From the NCBI RefSeq assembly GCF_041677825.1, contig NZ_JBAYPG010000007.1, positions 1 through 64,000 on the forward strand: a stretch of 64,000 nucleotides of DNA, written 5' to 3'. Numbering within the stretch: the first letter of the stretch is position 1; every line of letters begins with the position of its first letter. Positions 62,313-64,000 of this stretch are shown here, in pieces. The notes beneath the pieces were generated by a model. That model searched no databases, was not told the DNA's origin, and saw nothing but the letters and a program-made list of their open reading frames with translations. Made by a program: the position numbers and the translations under genes. The DNA is from Castellaniella sp041677825. GTDB taxonomy: Bacteria > Pseudomonadota > Gammaproteobacteria > Burkholderiales > Burkholderiaceae_B.

Positions 62313-63371
62313 ATGAAGTGTTACTGCATCGTCAATTTTCGCGAAGCCCTGGCCGAGCTGGACATGCCCATCCCCGAGCCCAAGGGCGCCGAAGTCCTGC
62401 TCAAGGTGAAGGCGGCGGGTGTCTGCCACAGTGACATCCACCTCTGGGAAGGTGGCTACGATCTGGGCAACGGGCGCATCCTGTCGCTCCAGGACCGCGG
62501 GGTCAGCCTGCCGCTGGCGCTCGGCCACGAGACCGTCGGCACGCTCGAAGCCATGGGGCCAGACGCCAAGGGCGTCGAAAAAGGGCGCAACTACCTGGCC
62601 TATCCCTGGATCGGCTGCGGCGAATGCGCCACCTGCCGGGCGGGCCGCGAAAACTACTGCGCCGCCCCCCGCACACTGGGGATCCTGCGCCACGGCGGTT
62701 ACGCCGAGTACCTGCTGGTGCCGGATGCCAAATACCTGATCGACATCGGCGATCTCGATCCAGCCCAGCTCGCGCCCTATGCCTGCTCGGGCCTGACCAC
62801 GTTCTCGGCCTTGAAGAAGATTGGCGCCGATACCTATACCGAGCACCCCATCCTGATCTTCGGTGCGGGCGGACTGGGCCTGATGAGCCTGCAACTGCTC
62901 AAGGCCCTGGGCGGCAAGGGCGCCGTGGTGGTCGACATCGACCCCGTCAAGCGCGAGGCCGCGCTGAAAGCAGGCGCACTGGCGGCGATCGACGGCAATG
63001 CGCCCGACGTGGCCGAGCAGATCGCCCAGGCCATGGGCGGCCCGGCACAGGCAGCCATCGATCTGGTCGGCGCACCGGCCACCTCCGAACTGGCCTTCAA
63101 CTGCCTGGCCAAGGGCGGCAAGCTGGTCATCATCGGCCTGTTCGGCGGCCTTGCACCGTGGTCCATGGCGTTGATCCCAATCAAGGCGATACAGATCCTG
63201 GGCAGTTTCGTGGGCAACCTGGGCGAACTGCAGGAACTCATCGAGCTGGTCAAGACGGGCAAGGTACCACCCATGCCCATCGAGACCTTCGCGCTGAACG
63301 AAGCCGACGAGGCCTTGAGCCGGCTGCGCAAGGGCGGCGTCACGGGTCGCGCGGTGCTGATGGCCAGCTAG
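62313..63371 (+). CDS. zinc-binding alcohol dehydrogenase
   Basis: 352 residues, zinc MDR family. Catalytic zinc ligands: GVCHSDIHLWEGG (Cys, His) and GHETVG (His/Glu); structural zinc loop GCGECATCRAGRENYC with four Cys; Rossmann motif FGAGGLGLMSLQLLKALGG with Asp at the end of beta-2 (VVVDIDPVKRE), suggesting NAD(H). AAGGAAGAC precedes the ATG. It starts 24 bases after xdhC, so is probably cotranscribed. An alcohol-to-aldehyde step would supply a substrate suitable for the adjacent Mo hydroxylase. Confidence 0.88.
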   Translation: MKCYCIVNFREALAELDMPIPEPKGAEVLLKVKAAGVCHSDIHLWEGGYDLGNGRILSLQDRGVSLPLALGHETVGTLEAMGPDAKGVEKGRNYLAYPWIGCGECATCRAGRENYCAAPRTLGILRHGGYAEYLLVPDAKYLIDIGDLDPAQLAPYACSGLTTFSALKKIGADTYTEHPILIFGAGGLGLMSLQLLKALGGKGAVVVDIDPVKREAALKAGALAAIDGNAPDVAEQIAQAMGGPAQAAIDLVGAPATSELAFNCLAKGGKLVIIGLFGGLAPWSMALIPIKAIQILGSFVGNLGELQELIELVKTGKVPPMPIETFALNEADEALSRLRKGGVTGRAVLMAS

Positions 63372-63430
63372 CGCCAATACGCTTCACTTGATTGTTCCTG
63401 ACCTGGACTCGGGGACAGAAAAAGGCTAGA

Positions 63431-63457
63431 TTATCACTTGGTATTACCAAGTGATAA
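63431..63457. promoter_or_regulatory. perfect 27-bp operator palindrome before the toxin-antitoxin genes
   Basis: TTATCACTTGGTA and its exact reverse complement flank one central T. The dyad ends 10 bases before the antitoxin ATG at 63468. This is the place and size of the autoregulatory operators bound by RHH antitoxins. Confidence 0.7.
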
Positions 63458-63467
63458 GAGGCCCACT

Positions 63468-63740
63468 ATGGCAACGTCTCTCAAGATCGACGACACGCTG
63501 AAAAGCCGAGTTCACCACCTCGCCAGCCTGCGCCGCCGTTCGCCCCACTGGATCATGCTCGAAGCGATCCAGCAGTACGTCGAGCGTGAAGAAGCCCGCG
63601 AGAGCTTCAAACAGGAAGCCCTGGCATCCTGGGCGGCGTACAAGGAAACCGGCCGCCATCTGACCGGCCAGGAAGCTCGCACCTGGTTGAGCACCTGGGG
63701 CACCGATGACGAAAGGGCGGTGCCGGGGTGCCACAAGTAA
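63468..63740 (+). CDS. RHH (CopG/ParD-like) antitoxin
   Basis: 90 residues. The N-terminal ribbon-helix-helix (TSLKIDDTLKSRVHHLASLRRRSPHWIMLEAIQQYVEREE) binds DNA; the C-terminal tail (SWAAYKETGRHLTGQEARTWLSTWGTDDE) should wrap and neutralise the toxin, as in CopG/ParD-type partners. AAGAGG lies 6 bases before the ATG. The toxin start overlaps its end by 13 bases, so the pair is coupled. Confidence 0.86.
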   Translation: MATSLKIDDTLKSRVHHLASLRRRSPHWIMLEAIQQYVEREEARESFKQEALASWAAYKETGRHLTGQEARTWLSTWGTDDERAVPGCHK

Positions 63741-64000
63741 TCATCACCGAAGGCGCGGCGGAAGGCTTGGAACGATGCCGGCGGTTCCTGGTCGCCAAGG
63801 CACAGGACGCCGCCAGGCGTGCCGGCAAAGCCATCGAGCAGCAATTCCTGCTGCTGGAGACGGCCCCGGGCATTGGCCGGCCGTTGCCTGAAATGCCCGA
63901 GCTGCGCGAGCTGGTGATTGCCTTCGGGGATTCCGGCTATGTGGCCCTGTACCGCCACGAGCCGGCCGACGATGCGGTGTATGTGCTGGCCTTCCGGCAT
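63728..64000 (+). CDS. RelE/ParE-family toxin, 3' partial
   Basis: At least 91 residues, open to the right edge. It begins MPQVIITEGAAEGLERCRRFL from a GTG at 63728 inside the antitoxin's end and continues AIEQQFLLLETAPGIGRPLPEMPELRELVIAFGDSGYVALYRHEPADDAVYVLAFRH, the RelE/ParE superfamily layout (basic helix pair, then the RELxI...YxALYR beta sheet). Family members are ~95-100 residues, so only a few are missing. ParE poisons gyrase and RelE cuts mRNA; this one cannot be assigned to either with certainty. Confidence 0.82.
   Translation, partial: MPQVIITEGAAEGLERCRRFLVAKAQDAARRAGKAIEQQFLLLETAPGIGRPLPEMPELRELVIAFGDSGYVALYRHEPADDAVYVLAFRH

Noticed and set aside
63372..63467. Insertion sequence or attachment site near the toxin-antitoxin genes
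   Set aside because: Only the single operator-like dyad was found; no transposase, terminal repeats or tRNA end is visible.

Overview
The window is GC-rich DNA from a Gram-negative bacterium, read as chromosomal and most like a betaproteobacterium of the Burkholderiales (Alcaligenaceae/Castellaniella/Bordetella type). That placement rests on gene content: surE-pcm-nlpD, tsaD/plsY, a full Tad pilus locus, cydABX-cydDC, Liv-type ABC importers and a CoxMSL-type molybdenum hydroxylase. It is an inference, not a database result. No rRNA, tRNA, CRISPR array, insertion sequence or prophage was seen. Nearly all DNA is coding, with many 4-base ATGA stop/start overlaps.

Layout. (1) 1-15.5 kb, housekeeping: a minus-strand surE-pcm-nlpD-exonuclease-rlmD operon lacking rpoS at its usual place, divergent plsY, tsaD, an AzgA-type purine permease, a thioredoxin-like protein, a YigZ/IMPACT protein, the ABC-F ATPase YbiT, NAD(P)HX repair enzyme NnrDE with a 5-residue repeat insert, a fatty acyl-CoA ligase, and one unbroken frame fusing tRNA deaminase TadA to the peptidoglycan carboxypeptidase LdcA. 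(2) 15.5-19.4 kb: a membrane diguanylate cyclase with a solute-binding-like sensor, and EamA and MFS transporters. (3) 19.4-31.5 kb: a complete minus-strand Tad (Flp) pilus operon: flp, tadV prepilin peptidase, cpaB, secretin, cpaD-like lipoprotein, tadZ, cpaF ATPase, tadB, tadC, tadD, two TadE-like pseudopilins and a VWA TadG protein. A 327-base regulatory gap in front of flp holds a dyad, an FNR/Anr-like box and three 16-bp repeats. (4) 31.9-34.2 kb: an unknown lipoprotein and an LTA-synthase-type phosphoglycerol transferase. (5) 34.3-44.6 kb: a LacI-type regulator divergent from a catabolic operon with a Liv-type importer (LivM fused to LivG) and four oxidoreductases (quinone reductase, SDR, AroE-like, GMC). 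The substrate is unknown. (6) 44.6-47.6 kb: a GT2 glycosyltransferase divergent from a GT-C-like membrane protein that runs antisense into cydC. (7) 47.5-54 kb: cytochrome bd oxidase cydABX (including the 30-residue CydX) and its assembly transporter cydDC. (8) 54.1-63.4 kb: a MocA-like protein, a form-II CoxSLM molybdenum hydroxylase, MoxR/VWA maturation proteins (CoxD/CoxE), membrane-anchored CoxG, XdhC and a zinc alcohol dehydrogenase. (9) 63.4-64 kb: an RHH antitoxin and RelE/ParE-type toxin pair with a perfect 27-bp operator-like palindrome; the toxin runs off the right edge.

How the parts may work together: the catabolic operon appears to import and oxidise a small polar cyclic or polyhydroxy acid under LacI control. 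The molybdenum hydroxylase cluster could oxidise an aldehyde made by its neighbouring alcohol dehydrogenase, or CO, feeding electrons to quinone and on to the bd oxidase. The Tad pilus and the diguanylate cyclase both point to surface attachment. These links are inferences.
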